From Vitis vinifera (Eukaryota > Streptophyta > Magnoliopsida > Vitales > Vitaceae), in NCBI RefSeq assembly GCF_030704535.1, contig NC_081822.1, positions 6,449,501 through 6,513,500 of the forward strand: 64,000 nt of DNA, read 5' to 3'. A model generated the notes under the pieces. The model saw nothing but the letters and a program-made list of their open reading frames with translations. It was not told the DNA's origin and made no database searches. The translations under genes were made by a program, and so were the position numbers. This document shows positions 13,101 through 25,300 of the stretch, piece after piece. Positions within the stretch are counted from its first letter, which is position 1. Each line of letters opens with the position of its first letter.

Positions 13101-13689
13101 TGCAAATGAAAACACGTCTAAGAAGGAAAAATAACACTTACTCTTGAGCAACACATGGTATAGATCCAGCACCATTTTATTTTACACTCTATGCATGACT
13201 CTCTTTAGTCGTGGCATTGAAACAACTAAATGAACATTTGTCCATCCAATCTCAAGATGCATCATATTTTAGAAATATTGAACTTGTCTTCCATAAGAAT
13301 AAAGAAATGCTAAATACCTGTAACAAGGACAAGAAAGGTTCATAAATAGTCTTCATCCTTTTCTGATTCATGCTGCTCATCCTGCATAGGTTCTGAAAGA
13401 TCACTGTGTTGAGCTGATGTCCATGGAAGCTCCAACTGATCCCTCAACATTTTTGGAGCCAGAAATAGAAGCCCCTACACTGGCCACTAAATCTTTCTTG
13501 GATGTGGCAGTTCCCTTCAATTCAGCATTCAGCTCTGAGTATCCCTTACAAAAAAGAGAAACCGGTACAAGAGAAGAAAGTAATCGGAAGCCTACACAAT
13601 CTGCTGATTTGACCATGATAATTGCTGTTTTGTTGGTTTTCCTGTCTATCTTTGTAGGGTGGGTGCTCTTTGCTGTCAGGGCATCTTAG
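1161..13689 (+). CDS. ODR4: ODR4-like protein (odr-4 homologue), 11 exons
   Basis: Exons: 1161-1241, 1328-1546, 3211-3306, 4544-4632, 4711-4839, 6807-6927, 9628-9712, 9817-9926, 10572-10723, 12351-12447, 13390-13689. They sum to 1479 nt, giving 492 residues with phases matching at every junction. Recognisable family blocks are VGLVIGKL, RGFVFDLVPTPPND, WVVEHARQVSRMLVGGMKV, RYGISIHAKELRGAKAIIDG and FPRRVFVPWLAGTYICDYLQ. The C-terminus has one hydrophobic helix (IIAVLLVFLSIFVGWVLFAV) just before the stop, as expected for an ER tail anchor. In animals ODR-4 acts at the ER in receptor trafficking and anchors the UFM1 protease UFSP2; the same role in plants is inferred. The start fits the family beginning MVKAVVGDETQL. 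Intron 1 would use a GC donor (1242). Introns 2, 5, 6 and 9 carry retroelement pieces. The human protein is about 450 residues, so this length is normal. Confidence 0.88.
2395..2990 (+). mobile_element. Degenerate retroelement with RNase H-like domain
   Basis: In intron 2 of the ODR4-like gene. Translating from about 2418 gives PMGSIKLKFDQGSLANPGWL followed by GIGGVFSDHFGTII, the start of the RNase H-like (RVT_3) domain common in plant non-LTR retrotransposon proteins. It continues to LVEGDSTIVV and a WATKEERG-like stretch, with at least two in-frame stops. The piece ends in an A run near 2983, so it looks like the 3' end of a LINE-type copy. It is a dead remnant, and its 5' limit is uncertain. 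Confidence 0.65.
5029..5259 (+). mobile_element. tRNA-derived SINE with 17-bp target duplication
   Basis: Complete-looking SINE in intron 5 of the ODR4-like gene. The body (about 5046-5242) starts with a tRNA-like head: an A-box-like TAGCTCAGTGGTAG near 5058 and a B-box-like GTGAGTTCAAGCCTCC near 5092. A tRNA-unrelated body follows, then an A-rich tail at about 5218-5242. The 17-bp word CAATAGTTCTGAGTAAT occurs immediately before (5029-5045) and after (5243-5259) without a mismatch. Identical target duplications indicate target-primed integration, mobilised in trans by a LINE (established biology). The family name was not determined. Confidence 0.88.
5657..6668 (+). mobile_element. 5'-truncated LINE (L1-type) with target duplication
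   Basis: Insertion at 5671-6654 in intron 5 of the ODR4-like gene. Across frame breaks it reads DKWCGDTPLCDSFPSLFALA, VKSLYKTLKL, CYLCQTNEESIDHLLLYC and VWRASRLCIFETIWKTR. This is the zinc-binding C-terminal region (zf-RVT) of plant LINE reverse-transcriptase proteins. It ends in a run of A at about 6640-6654. Flanking 14-bp words TTATTTATTCTTTG (5657-5670) and TTATATATTCTTTG (6655-6668) differ at one base and are the likely target duplication. Frameshifts and stops make it dead, and only the 3' end of the element is present. Confidence 0.85.
7180..8045 (+). repeat. Dispersed LTR-like repeat, copy 1
   Basis: In intron 6 of the ODR4-like gene. This GC-richer segment resembles, on the opposite strand, 62100-62970. 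Shared landmarks in the same order are GGCATA near 7180, TGGAATTTT near 7411, TTTCCAAGTGGA near 7467, ATGTCTCCTC near 7540, a TGCTAGTACACACA stretch near 7692 and CATGGGTTGAC near 8022. The open frames here run through repeated CATGGG/CACATGGG-like words and match no protein I know. It is best read as a fragment of a long terminal repeat or other non-coding transposon part. Boundaries are approximate. Confidence 0.6.
9980..10221. repeat. Diverged tandem duplication, about 122-bp period
   Basis: In intron 8 of the ODR4-like gene. Unit one (about 9980-10101) and unit two (about 10102-10221) share ATTCTTGC, ATATTTAGCAG, CCCATTAAATTAA, TTCTTTGAAAA and the 20-bp block GCTTGCACTCTGCAGCCTGG. They also share AAGAAATAAG near the end. 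Several substitutions and small indels separate them, so this is an older local duplication. It contains no coding sequence. Confidence 0.8.
11100..11500 (+). mobile_element. Short LINE 3'-end fragment
   Basis: In intron 9 of the ODR4-like gene. The translation, shifting frame, includes RRWCGEPLLCTLFGQFRRKE and later SMPLIEHVDWVEA. This parallels the C-terminus of the LINE at 5671-6654 (VWRASRLCIFETIWKTR, then PSTLIDFIDWVG). The segment ends in a TTATCAACAATAAAAAATAAAAAG tail typical of these elements, split here by non-A bases. It is heavily decayed, and no clear target duplication was found. Confidence 0.6.
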
Positions 13690-15257
13690 TTGACTAAAGG
13701 AAAGCTTTGTCTATAAACACTATGGTGTTGAAGTAAGTCTCCAATTGTTATAATGAGTTTTTTTGTCTTATGAATTCAACGTTGGAATTCCAAATTTTCT
13801 GCAGGTGAGGGGGATGGGAATGGTAGGAGATAGATTATTTTGCTTTTAATTGTAACAAACAGTATCATATCACTAAAGGTATATTATTTTTCATATTAAA
13901 TTTGTGCCAGGTTTATCATTTATCTTGAAATGCCTTAATTTCGGATCTGAGATTGTGGCTAATCCTTCTAATGTTGCATATGTAATTCCTAGATTGCACC
14001 CTGTTTAAGAGGATTATCTGATCATGCAAAGCAATTCCTGAACACCATTGACACCATTGACACCATTGGCACCATTGGCACCATTTGGCACTTACAGATC
14101 TTGATGGTAGGCATCTTTTTATCTTTTATGGGGTCTTGATTACTGGACACAGATCCAAGAGGTGGGGGGCTTCTGATAGCTCTCTTAATTGTCTCCATTG
14201 ATTGGGTCATGTAGGGATTCAACAATTTAAGTTCCTCTCTGCCGATTGTGTTTTATCAGGCATTGTTAGGTTATTACTTAATCTTCTTATGAAATGATAA
14301 CCTATGCATGTTTTATCAATCTGAGGATCAAAATCAAAACAAAAACTTAGTTGCTGAATTGGGGTGATTGTTCACTGAGTTTTACCAAGATGATCTTTCA
14401 ATGCCCTTGCATCATCTATTTATCAATCTAGCAGATTTTCTGTGAAAAGGTAATTTGAAGCTACCTACCATCATTTATTGTGTTATGACCAGTATCTGTC
14501 CCAAGACTCCCAAAGGGTAATCTGATGGATGAACCCATTACGCTACCAAGCTATTGGGGTGAATTCTACAATTGGTTCTTAGATGCCAAGAGTAGTAAAG
14601 TCCCTAGTTTATTCCCTGCCCCAAAAAGGTTCATTACCCCAGAGCCCCTGCTGTGGCACAGAGCTCAGATGCGGTCCCCAATAGAGTACATTAAATTATT
14701 AACAGATGTGTGGAAACAATGATGGCATTTCCAATGCGTTCAACTCTGTCTTTTCGGGCTCAACCAATTCAGAATTCAGAATCTGATCCAACCATTGGAA
14801 GGCATGGGTTAGGGTTTTGGTAAGGGGGCATGGTTCCCTTTATCCCTGAAGAGAGACAAAAGAAGAAAAAAAAAAAAAACTAGGAATCCCTTTTCTGTGA
14901 AAACTTGGCAATTTTATTCAGGATGAAGTTTACATTACTTAGAAATTCAGAACACGATACTTATAAATGAACACCAGCCACCATTTGTTCATGAGCCACA
15001 CATAAACATGAACTTAATCATATAGATATTTTGCCTAATTCAGTAGATTGAATATCTCCATACCTTCGTCTCTAAAAGAATTGCCACCTAAATTTAATTT
15101 ATGGGCTTTGAATGTTTTATCCCCCTTGAGAAGAAAAAAGAATATAGGAATCGCACAACAGGGCTAATAATTGTTGAGTAAATGCACTTCAGTAAATCCT
15201 TCTCAGCATCATAATACTAATCTGAGATTCCCGTTTGCTCACCACTTGGGATAGTGC
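13690..15257. other. Convergent intergenic region
   Basis: Holds the 3' untranslated regions of the ODR4-like gene (+) and the phosphoglycerate mutase-like gene (-), which converge here. A 9-bp minisatellite lies at 14042-14089. An open frame at 14525-14722 (+) has no recognisable family, lies in probable 3'-flank DNA and was not called. No RNA gene was seen. Confidence 0.55.
14042..14089. repeat. 9-bp minisatellite (ACACCATTG type)
   Basis: Five consecutive 9-bp units alternating between ACACCATTG and GCACCATTG, with one extra T in the last. It is a simple tandem repeat downstream of the ODR4-like gene and likely polymorphic between cultivars (inference). Confidence 0.85.
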
Positions 15258-18200
15258 CTAATTAGGAACTCCCTTCTCTTTTGGGTGCTTGTCATTTGCA
15301 ACATCACTTGGTAGATCAAGCCCATGAGGGATTTTTCCAGGATAGTTAGTCGTTGAGGAATCTGACCCTATCATACTGCACGGAAGAGAGATCAAATGAG
15401 CACTATGTTGAATTAGAAGGAACATATTCTCTAGATCTTGCCATGACATGCTTACCCCCTATCAACTATGACCATTGAACGAAGTTCACAGTTGGCAAAG
15501 CTGCATATGCAGATCACAGACAACATCAATTAGTTAAGAAGAATGAAAAACTGAATCAGGAATGTCTCTGTGCCTGGACATTTAGTGAGCAGAACATCAA
15601 AAAACTCTAGCAGCTTGTATTTTAAGTTGACAATTCAATATGATTAAGTCAATAAACACTTACTGTTTGCATATCTCACTCTTCACCAATGGATGACAAT
15701 CATTCCCAAACGCACTTAAAGCATGAAACAAGAACCCACTATGAGAAACAACTGCTATCTCCTTCTCTTTCCGAGTACAAAGCCTGCAGAAGGAAAAAAA
15801 AAACTTGCCAGTAAATAACTAAACACATCGCATTCAATGGAAATAACAAATCATGTGGATTAGAGAGTTAGTCATTTGGTTCTTGCAAGTTAGTCATGAT
15901 AGGGGGTAAGCATGTCATGGCAAGAACCACACACTGAACAACTTGCAAGAACCAACAGCACAATGATGCCTAAAACAAAAGCATACACCAGTTAGGATAA
16001 CCTGTGAATAATCCACATTATCACCATCTTGGGTTCAATCACCTCATGTGAAACTAGAATTTTTTAGGTGAAGCCATAAGAAACCTGAGCCATTAAGCTC
16101 CATAGATATTTATTCAACTAATTAGCTTCCATGGAAGCTTAAACAAATAACTTGCAGATGGGCAAGCCACACTGATTTTCTGAGGATATTCAAGCCAATG
16201 CCGCAGTTGGGAAAATTTCTATATTTGTAAAAAGACATAGGCACATACCAATTCATAAACTTCATTCCCCTAGAAGCGACATCTTCGTTCTTCTCTCGAA
16301 CATCCGCCGTCCACAAAACATCATCATCACTTTCTATCTGGACAAATATCCAAACATTATCCATAGGAAAACTCCCTTTCCGTTCAAGTGCGGTTACCAA
16401 CCAAGATAATAGCTGCAGGAAATTAAGAACCAATTATGTAAAAGTACTCACCAGTGAAAAATCAATTGCAGGAAAAAGAGGCCGATACTCATGAATGCTT
16501 CTCCTCTTGTCACATGGGTGAACTCCCTGTAGCAGAAAGTAAAACGAAGAGGAACAAGAAAATTGAAATGTTAACCAAAAAGGAAAAGCCTGAAAACAAT
16601 TTTCCAATTGTTCCTTCGTGGAATGCCAGGATAGACATGTAAAATCCAGTAAGTGCATTCATACTTCTTTTTGTATGTTTTATAAATGCAGAAAGTTTAA
16701 TTCTGGGGAATCTGAACTTCAGGAAAACTTGGATGTTCATGATAATAAAAGAATAATCAATAATGCACCAAGAAGACAAGTTAACCAGTATACTCCCAAC
16801 ATTTTTTCATGATGGCCCAAAGAATTTGGTAAGTTGAGAAAGGTATACATCAGTTTCAGACGCAATTATGCAACATTGATATAGGTTTGCAAGGTGTTTT
16901 AGGTATCTCAGCATGTTAAAGTTCTTCGTAAATCACTTTTATAATGTTAATAAAGAGCATGTTCTTAGAATGATTATAGTAACCCTCTTTGTATCCACAG
17001 TGTGCAAATTTAGGTACCCTTCATTGATACCAAAAGACATACCAAATGTTCTCGACAAAGCTCTAATGCTAGAAATGGCGGGCGATTTAGACTTGAAATT
17101 GCAGGTCGTTCACTGTTCCCAACATTTGCCACCATTAATGGAGTTACATCTATCCCATCTTTGTAGCTTTCGCCACCAAAAACTCCAGCTGCTGTTTGCA
17201 TGGTCCTATAATGCAACAATGAGTTATCAAACCATAGGCTATAATATAATGTTTCAAACAAATAAAAGGTGCAAAGTTTTAAGTAAACAAGAATCATTCC
17301 ATGGAAATTAGCTTGATGTTCCATGGACAAAGAAAATTCACAAGATGACCTGGATCCCATACTGAGAGAACATATTCCAATTTTCGAATAAAACTGATGG
17401 TCAGAAAAATAAGGCTTGGTAAATAATTCATAGAAAAAGTGTATTGAAAATCATGAGAGTTTGAGCAAGAATCTCCATAAAGAGTACCTCAGCAAAGGGG
17501 AAACAACAACTAGTTCAACCTTCTTCGAAAGCCCACATGCCTGAACATGCTTGTGCAGATTATCAACCTGTTACAATACCACAAAATCATTCTAAAGCAT
17601 TCATTTTAGATTTGGAAAGAGAACATGTAGTCAAATTCTCAAATAAGAAAGGCCAGGGCAAAGACCTTATTTGATTCTCAACTAAACATGCTCTCTTCGT
17701 TTAAAAAACCAAGAATTTGCAATTGCAGAACCATACCAAAGAACTATTGCAAAATTATGAGTTTCCACAAAATCTTACTGAAAATGTAAATTTTTCCTGA
17801 AACTACAGGCAAGACGAACATAAACTCAGACCATATTTATCTGGCCATTACCTGCTGCCAACCGAGCGGGGTAAGATGTGCATCAAATAGTTCCTGGGAT
17901 AAGTATGCACTATGATCCTTTTCTCCTTCTACATTGTGAATCCCTTGAGCATGCCTCACCTGTACAAACGATATCAAATAAGACCTAAATGCCTTTTAAA
18001 ATGCAAAGTAGCAGAGTCATTTTCACAGGCCATTAGCTCTTTTTACAATAGAAAATAAAAAGGGGATACTGGCACGAACCAAGTGAATTGTTTTACAACG
18101 GTGCAAAGGGTAAAGACCTTGACCTGCAGTTGCATCCATATCTGCCAGAACCACAACAAAAAGTACAAATTACAAAAGAAGGCAACTAGCAAAGCAGATA

Positions 18201-19350
18201 AGAGTGTGCTAAGTAAATAAGGAATCACAAAAAAGTCATCTAGTTAAAGTGTAATAACTATGTGTCCAGAATTGTGCCATAGAGAACCACTACGCAACGT
18301 TATAAAGTAGAAAGCCTTCCCCAGCAAGTTCTCTAGATAGGTATCATCTTGTGGATTATGCCTAAAAGCAATCAATGTGGACCACAAAATTGATGACAAA
18401 AACATGTGAACAAGGTTAGAAGTTAGAACCAATGAGAGAAACCCTGGTACTGTCAAGACATGATTCATAGGGTTTGGGGCCTTTTAAGCATTTGAAACAA
18501 GAATAGGTGGCATCACCATGTTGGCATTTCATGATGTAGATTTCATGCTCCAAATAAGAACAGGGGAAATATGGATTCAAATGACACCAAAACTAATCAA
18601 ACTTCACATTTAGTTCCCCACAGTACCAAAAAGGGAGAAAAACTGGTGGAAGACCTAAATGCCTAGCATAGCAAGATGGAATATAATTCAATACAACAGA
18701 GTGGTAGTTAACTATTATATTGATAGGTGGAAAGAGATCAACTTTCTGGGAAATATTATTTCAAATAGGAACCCGATTGTGGTCTCACATATATATATTA
18801 GTTAACCGGTGGACCCAAGTTGTTGAGGCTATTGGTTACTCCATATTCAACAAAATCAACCCAGTGTAGTGGAGCAAAATCCCAAATTATGCATCATAAT
18901 GATATGTCACAGTACCCTCGAAAAAGAAGAAAATCATCAAATAGTTCACGAACCAAGATCTCAAAGATTTTACGCTTCAAGATTCAGAAACACCACAAAC
19001 CACAACAAATCAAATCCAACATTGAAAGATCAGACACAACCCGCATCTACTAGAACAACCCAAAGGGAAGATTACGCCACGGCCACGCATCCATATCGAA
19101 TCATAACCAAGTAATCCAAAAAAATTATAAAATTGATCTGTTGTCCTAGTACAAAAGAAAGAAGAAAAAGAAATCAAGTGAAAGTAGCAATAGAAAATGT
19201 ACCAGAGATGGAGGAACAACGAAGAACAGAGGAAGAGGGACGAATTTGGGGGAGAAGCGGGGAGTAGGAGGAGGGTGACGCAGCGGTTGTGGCGGGCTTG
19301 AAAATGGGAGTCGGTATTAATGAGGGGGGAAAGGGGGTAGAAAACGTCAT
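15258..19350 (-). CDS. Phosphoglycerate mutase-like protein, plastid form, 10 exons
   Basis: Exons in transcript order: 19350-19203, 18141-18080, 17959-17852, 17567-17488, 17205-17043, 16526-16452, 16337-16249, 15783-15664, 15500-15456, 15375-15258. They total 1008 nt and 335 residues with all phases consistent. It belongs to the histidine phosphatase superfamily. The first motif is VRHAQGIHN (residues 71-79, catalytic His73), the second catalytic His is in VVSHSGFLFH (His256), and SPLLRTMQTA carries the family Arg (Arg133). Exon 1 encodes 49 residues rich in Ser, Thr, Pro and Ala with almost no acids (starting MTFSTPFPPSLIPT), which reads as a plastid transit peptide. Met51 (MDATAGQGLYPLHRCK) matches the usual cytosolic start and could be used from a shorter transcript. 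This plant group is annotated as phosphoglycerate mutase-like; its substrate is not established by sequence, and a phosphatase role is possible. Confidence 0.87.
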
Positions 19351-22300
19351 GGCGAGGGCAGTACGTGCCGTGTGTTAATTTGAGTTCCTCTCGGGAAACT
19401 CATTACCTTATTATTTCTTTTTTGTAATTATCCTCGTACAATTTCAGCTTTCCGCTGAATCCCTGCGTTCGGACCACTGACACATCCACCGTCCTCCTAG
19501 TGGTCAAATTTTACTTACGCAACTTAGAATCTCCTCGTCATATTCCGATATTCCCACACTACTTAGCTTGCAGTTCTTTTTTGTCTTTTTTAATCACACC
19601 AAGTTGGACCAAATTCTCTTCGCATATTCTTACCATCTTTATTAGTGATTTGAAAATTAAAAAAAATATTAATAAAATCTCTCATACAAGCTTCACCCTA
19701 GTCTTAATTAAGAATCATAATGAAGCAATTTTTTCCTACGTCCGTCCCTAATAAGAAATAATTGAAATAAAGATAAATGAATTTGGAATAGACTTGAAAG
19801 TTTTAAAAAAACTGGGATGGGCTCAATTGTCATCCCACCCCTATTTGATTATATATAATTTAAAATTTTTGTTGATTTTTTTTATAACATAAATAAAATA
19901 TTATTCTTTATAAAAATAAATTATAAATATTTATAATATTTTTTTATTTTTAAAATTATATTTATTTTCAATAAAATTTTAAATTTTAAAAATAAAAAAT
20001 TGAAAACAAGATTATATAAGATGAGTATGAGAATTTCTTATATTTTTTTATATATATACATATCATTATTTATTTATTTACTCTTTTTTTTTATGGAGAT
20101 GAAAATAAAAATAAATAAATGAGAGTGATAATCTCAAATCCACCCATTGTCATCCTCGATCTTAGTAACTATTTTTTTTCAAGTACCGAATTGAGACGGG
20201 TTTAATTGAGAATCATACCACTCAAATGTTTTTTTTTTCAATTTTTTTATTGTTTTTAAAAATCCCCGTTTGGAATGAATTCTCTTTTCAATGAGTAATA
20301 CATTAATATTGACATTCATGTAATGATGTTTACTTGTAAAAATAAATTTGCTTGTGAAACACGGTGGCAAGTTCGTCAAATTCCCATTAATCACCTATTG
20401 TTTTTCATAATAAAAGTTACGTGGAATATTTCATATACAATGATGTTTTCCGTTTGTATTTTGTTTCATATAAGAGGATGAATGGCTTATAAAATTTCTA
20501 TCTACTTGATTCATTTTTACAATAAATACTTGATATAATGATATTTTAATTGGTTTACTTGTAGCATAAGAGAATGTGTTGGAAAATGATTTCGTTTTTG
20601 CTCACAGAGAAAAGATGTTAAAAATATTTGCTCATTGAGAAACAAAAAATAGAAATGTGAAAAAAACTTTGAAAAAATTGAAAAATACTTGAAATAATTT
20701 GATTTTGAATTTTAAATGTGAATAATAGATATAAGAAATATAAAATTATTTCAAATCTCATATTTATGGTTCTTTTTATAATATAATAAATTAATTTTCT
20801 TTTAAAAATTATTTCAAATCTTATATATTTTTTAATCGAGTTTTAATCATTTCATCTAAAAATCAATTATGTCTGTTTTAAAAGAACATCATACCTTTTT
20901 ACTTTGATACCAATTCTTAAATCGAGTTTTGATTAACTTATCTAAATATTAATTGATGTTTAACAAGGATTGGTCAAACCTTTCATAGTATTCACCATCA
21001 TATCCAACAACCTTATTTTAAAAGTCATCATCGGGATGATGATTCATTTTCAGATTTAAAAGTGATATTATTGCACCTCAACTATATATATATTGAATAA
21101 AGTGATGGGTACAATTATGTAGAATAAAGTGAGGATAATAAATAAACAATTTCCCTAAACAGTTAGCTCAAATTTTATTAGTGATGCTTTGGTGTTAGCT
21201 TAAATTACAGCAACTTTGCTAGTGGAAAGACATCCAAACAATACCTAGACCAACAAGTAAGGAATGTCACTTTTGAAAAAGAGCAAATGTGGTTCTCAAA
21301 AGAAGTTATTGTTTTAATTTCTTTCAATAGTAAAAAAAAAAAAAAAAATTGGTATCAAATGATTCATGTGAAAAGGTCAAAAGAAAAGAAGGAGAAAGTC
21401 TCTCAATAAATTAAAATATATATATAAAAACTTGTATATTTTTAAATTCTCAATTTACATATCCATTCTATTGTCTCTCATCTCAACTTTTTACCCTCAC
21501 CCATCTCAATCTCTACCCTCTCAAAATAGAATGGTATATAACCAAAGAATTTATTATTATAGGCTACTCTATAGCAATACTGAAATCATTGATTTTTAAT
21601 CCAATTATCTCAAGTCTATTTGTCAATGAAAGGAAAAAAAAATGAAACCCAATAAATATTTTGGTTATGTGACTATTAATTATTGTGTTTTGAAGAAAAC
21701 TTGATTTAATATTATCCGTGATGAATAAAAGGTGTTTGAAAGTGTTTTTATTTAAAGTGTTTTTAATGAAACTATTTTTAAAATAATTACTTATAAAATA
21801 TTTTGTCAAAAAATATTATAAGTGACCTTTCAAAATTTTCTAAATTTTATCAAACGTTTAATGGACTCTAAAAATCTTGATGCTAGCATGCAGCTGATTC
21901 AATAAGAAAAAAAATTAAAAAACAAAGTTTCCTTTTGCAAAATAACAATTAGAAACATGAAACGGAAAATGTATAATTTAAAATATTGAGAGATTGAAAA
22001 AAAATCATAAACTTAAAAGAAAGAAAAATGTATAGGTTTAAAATATTGATCAGTAATTGAGATTCTTTTTTTTTTTTACTTCCACTGTTTGGTGTTTTGG
22101 CTTGTGCTTTTGCCGACCAGCCCACCTATTTGCTTATGCTTCTTTTTCCTTTTCCTCACTTTGATTTTGGTTTATTTGTTTTCTTTGGGTTATTTAAGAC
22201 ATTTCCTTGGTTCCTTTTGGATTCTCCATTCTTCTCGCTTACGTTTTCCAATGGTATGAATCAAGTTTACGCACACAAAACCCAGATCTTCTATGTGGTT

Positions 22301-25300
22301 CTCGAAAATCAATGATGAATGAAAGAGAAAAAACACTCGGATTCATCAACACCCAGTTGAACCGAATCTATCACGAGATGCCACGTTTTCATTGCTTTTC
22401 CCATGGTTTGTCAACAACCAAACGAACCCAAGCTCCGACCAGAGTGACGGTGAAGGGGTTAATCCCAAAGGCCCAATCTAAACCAGAATGTTGCCATCCA
22501 CGAGGATCGGCATAGATGGACCAACCAACCTCATCCTGAGGCCCAATCCAAACCAAATTATGAACGCTTTTCTTTGGTATAAGGCTACATGATTCCGTGC
22601 CAAGCCCAAGCCTGGTGGAATGGTGGCCCAACATCATCATCATGAAGTTGTTGGATTTGACTTAGCAGCATCTATAATTTCCAGCAAGTGCATTTTATGA
22701 ACCTCTAATCTAAGTATTATCATACGTAAAATTCACAATTCAGATATTAATCCCCAAATATTTGATGAAAGAACACATACTGCCAACAGACAACAACAGT
22801 ACTGCACTATTCATCCAGCATAAAACTTTTTCTCTAGTCACCTCGCAATATTGCTAAACCTTTTTCCCAAAGTAGTGAAGATCAATCCGTTCTCTAGGCC
22901 ATTGCCAAAACCCCAGACACTCGAAATATCTCCAAAACTTCAAACCTGATCATAAGGGTCTGTCAGGATCATCCCGTGAATGGCTATGTATCGTCTGTTC
23001 TCATACTTATCAGAGTTTAGTCAAATTTCTTATTGAGTTTCATCAGAGTTTAGGGTGGATTTTCCTTGTGCAATTAAGATGCTGGGCAATGAAAAAAAGA
23101 AACAAGTGGTTTTCCATGTTCGAACAATATGGATAATCTATCTACAATGTTTTAAACACTTTTAGTTCACAATATGGACTTGTCAAATGCTGCAAAAGTG
23201 CTTTTGCAGGTTGTCTTCTTCCTTTCTACAACCTCAAAATAATGCATGATAATAAACATTAAGGTTAATCTGTTGAAATAACACCTGTGACATTCATGAT
23301 TCACCACCTCTCGTCAATACGCAAGGCTTGAGTGATTAATAGCAATGCAGCAGAAGAGTCAGAAGAGTTTGGATCATGGGAATATACTGTTTTCCTAGTA
23401 GTTAAATAATGTTTTCCATGTCTAGAATGAAGAAATTTTGTTTGAACATCCAGTCTACGACACCGGGCAGATCTGAAGAATCAGTTGTATGCATGATTAG
23501 CGCCATGTTTGTTGTCCTCCATTACCAAACTAAATCATATTTTTTCCAGTGGATACAATTCTTGTCAGGCAAGCTAACACTTCCCAACCATTCGGGTAAC
23601 CTGTTCTAAATACTTGGAACAGCTAATCAGCATATACCTAAAACAAAGAATAATCCTGCAATGTAATTTCAACGGCCCACCGTCAACCAAACCCTGTTTG
23701 CAATTTTTCGTCCACAAGTTTTAGTCTGCAGAAGAAACCATGGGGTTTACATAGATGAAATATCATTAATCAACGAATTTCAGAAACTTTCAGACAGCTA
23801 ATCATCCCATCTTAAAAGAAGAATAATCTGTCAATGCAACTTGGAACACACAATGATCAAACTTGCTATTGAATAGACTTGAATATTAGTGCATTTTTGT
23901 CCACAAGTTGAGACAGAATGAACAAGTGGGAGTGTGTACATTATCATATTTCTGCGGCTCAGCCAGAAGTTTGGATCCTTAATCAATCCAAAATCTTGAT
24001 TGATTTTCTCTTCATTATTTTTTAGGAGGGTCCCCACCCTCATTTGACTGAAAAATCAGTGAAAGCTCAAAGATGCCTCCATGTATATAGAAAGAACAAA
24101 TTCAATCACTCTCTGGTGCTTTCTCATCTATTAAAGAACTCGGACTCGAGCCAATTGGAGTACAAGTAGTGTAATTCTATATTTAGTAGCAATCTCTTGG
24201 ACAATCAAGTTGGACAATCTTGTAAAGTTAGGAGGACCTAACAGAGGAGTTTGTACTTATGCTTAATTGTTAATGGTATGGTGGTTTTTTCCCTGCTATG
24301 ATTGTATGCTCTATATGCAACCTGTATCTTTGAGAAGATTAAGGTTCAAATACATAAGCCAATTATTAACAATAATTGAATTTGCAAATCTTTGAAAAGA
24401 TCATAATTAGATTTTGGTGTAGTGTGATTACCAAACATCCAAACTTACTTTTGAATACTTTTCTATCGTGTAGAGCCCTTTGAGAAGATCATGGGTATGC
24501 TGTGATTGAGTTTCATGAAAAATATTTGAAGGTATGCATTGTCTTTGAGGAGACCATGGCCGAGATCCTCTCAGATTATAGCTTTGGAAAGATATTATGA
24601 AGATGACAACTCATTACAAATTAAAGTACATCATAAAGCATAAAGCATAAAGCCTGCTATGTTGCTTGCGGAAGGTAGAAGAGATCATAATGCAGTGGTC
24701 CTAACTCTAAGGTGTGTAAGCTAATAATACATTTCAGTACTATACAGCTATATTCTAATTAAGTATGTACCAATATGAGAATTCAATATATTAGAAGATG
24801 AATGTCGTGACGCACATGTAACGGTTAGAAGCCCAGCAGTACAGTTCTTCAATAGATTCTCAAGTCAACAGTCAATGTTATTATAGAGTGATCTCTACCA
24901 ACCGTTCCTGCTCATCCCACAAGAAGGAGGGGCAGCAGACTGCAGAAAAAGGAAAGTAGAAGCGAAGGGAGATCCTTGTTATGTATGGGTATGGAGATTG
25001 ACTACTAGAAATCCCTACAATAATTATAAACTAAGTGATTTAAATTTGATTAATATGGAGAGATAAGTCATGCTCAATCAAATAATCAAGGAATCAATTT
25101 GTAGATGTAGCCTGATCTAACTTAAGGGTACCATCATGGCCCATGGAAGCTCCTTAGTCCTTGCTGGGGCCATCAATCGATACCGTGCCTACCCGGACAC
25201 CCAATCTGACTACAACGGATCAAAGCAAGAGATATTAATGTCTTGGGGTCATTGGCTGTTGATTCCTAATTAAGTTTTGAGATTGTAGAATTGACGTTGG

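Noticed and set aside
14525..14722. 65-codon frame between convergent genes
   Set aside because: Unknown sequence in the probable 3' flank of two convergent genes, with no supporting motif.
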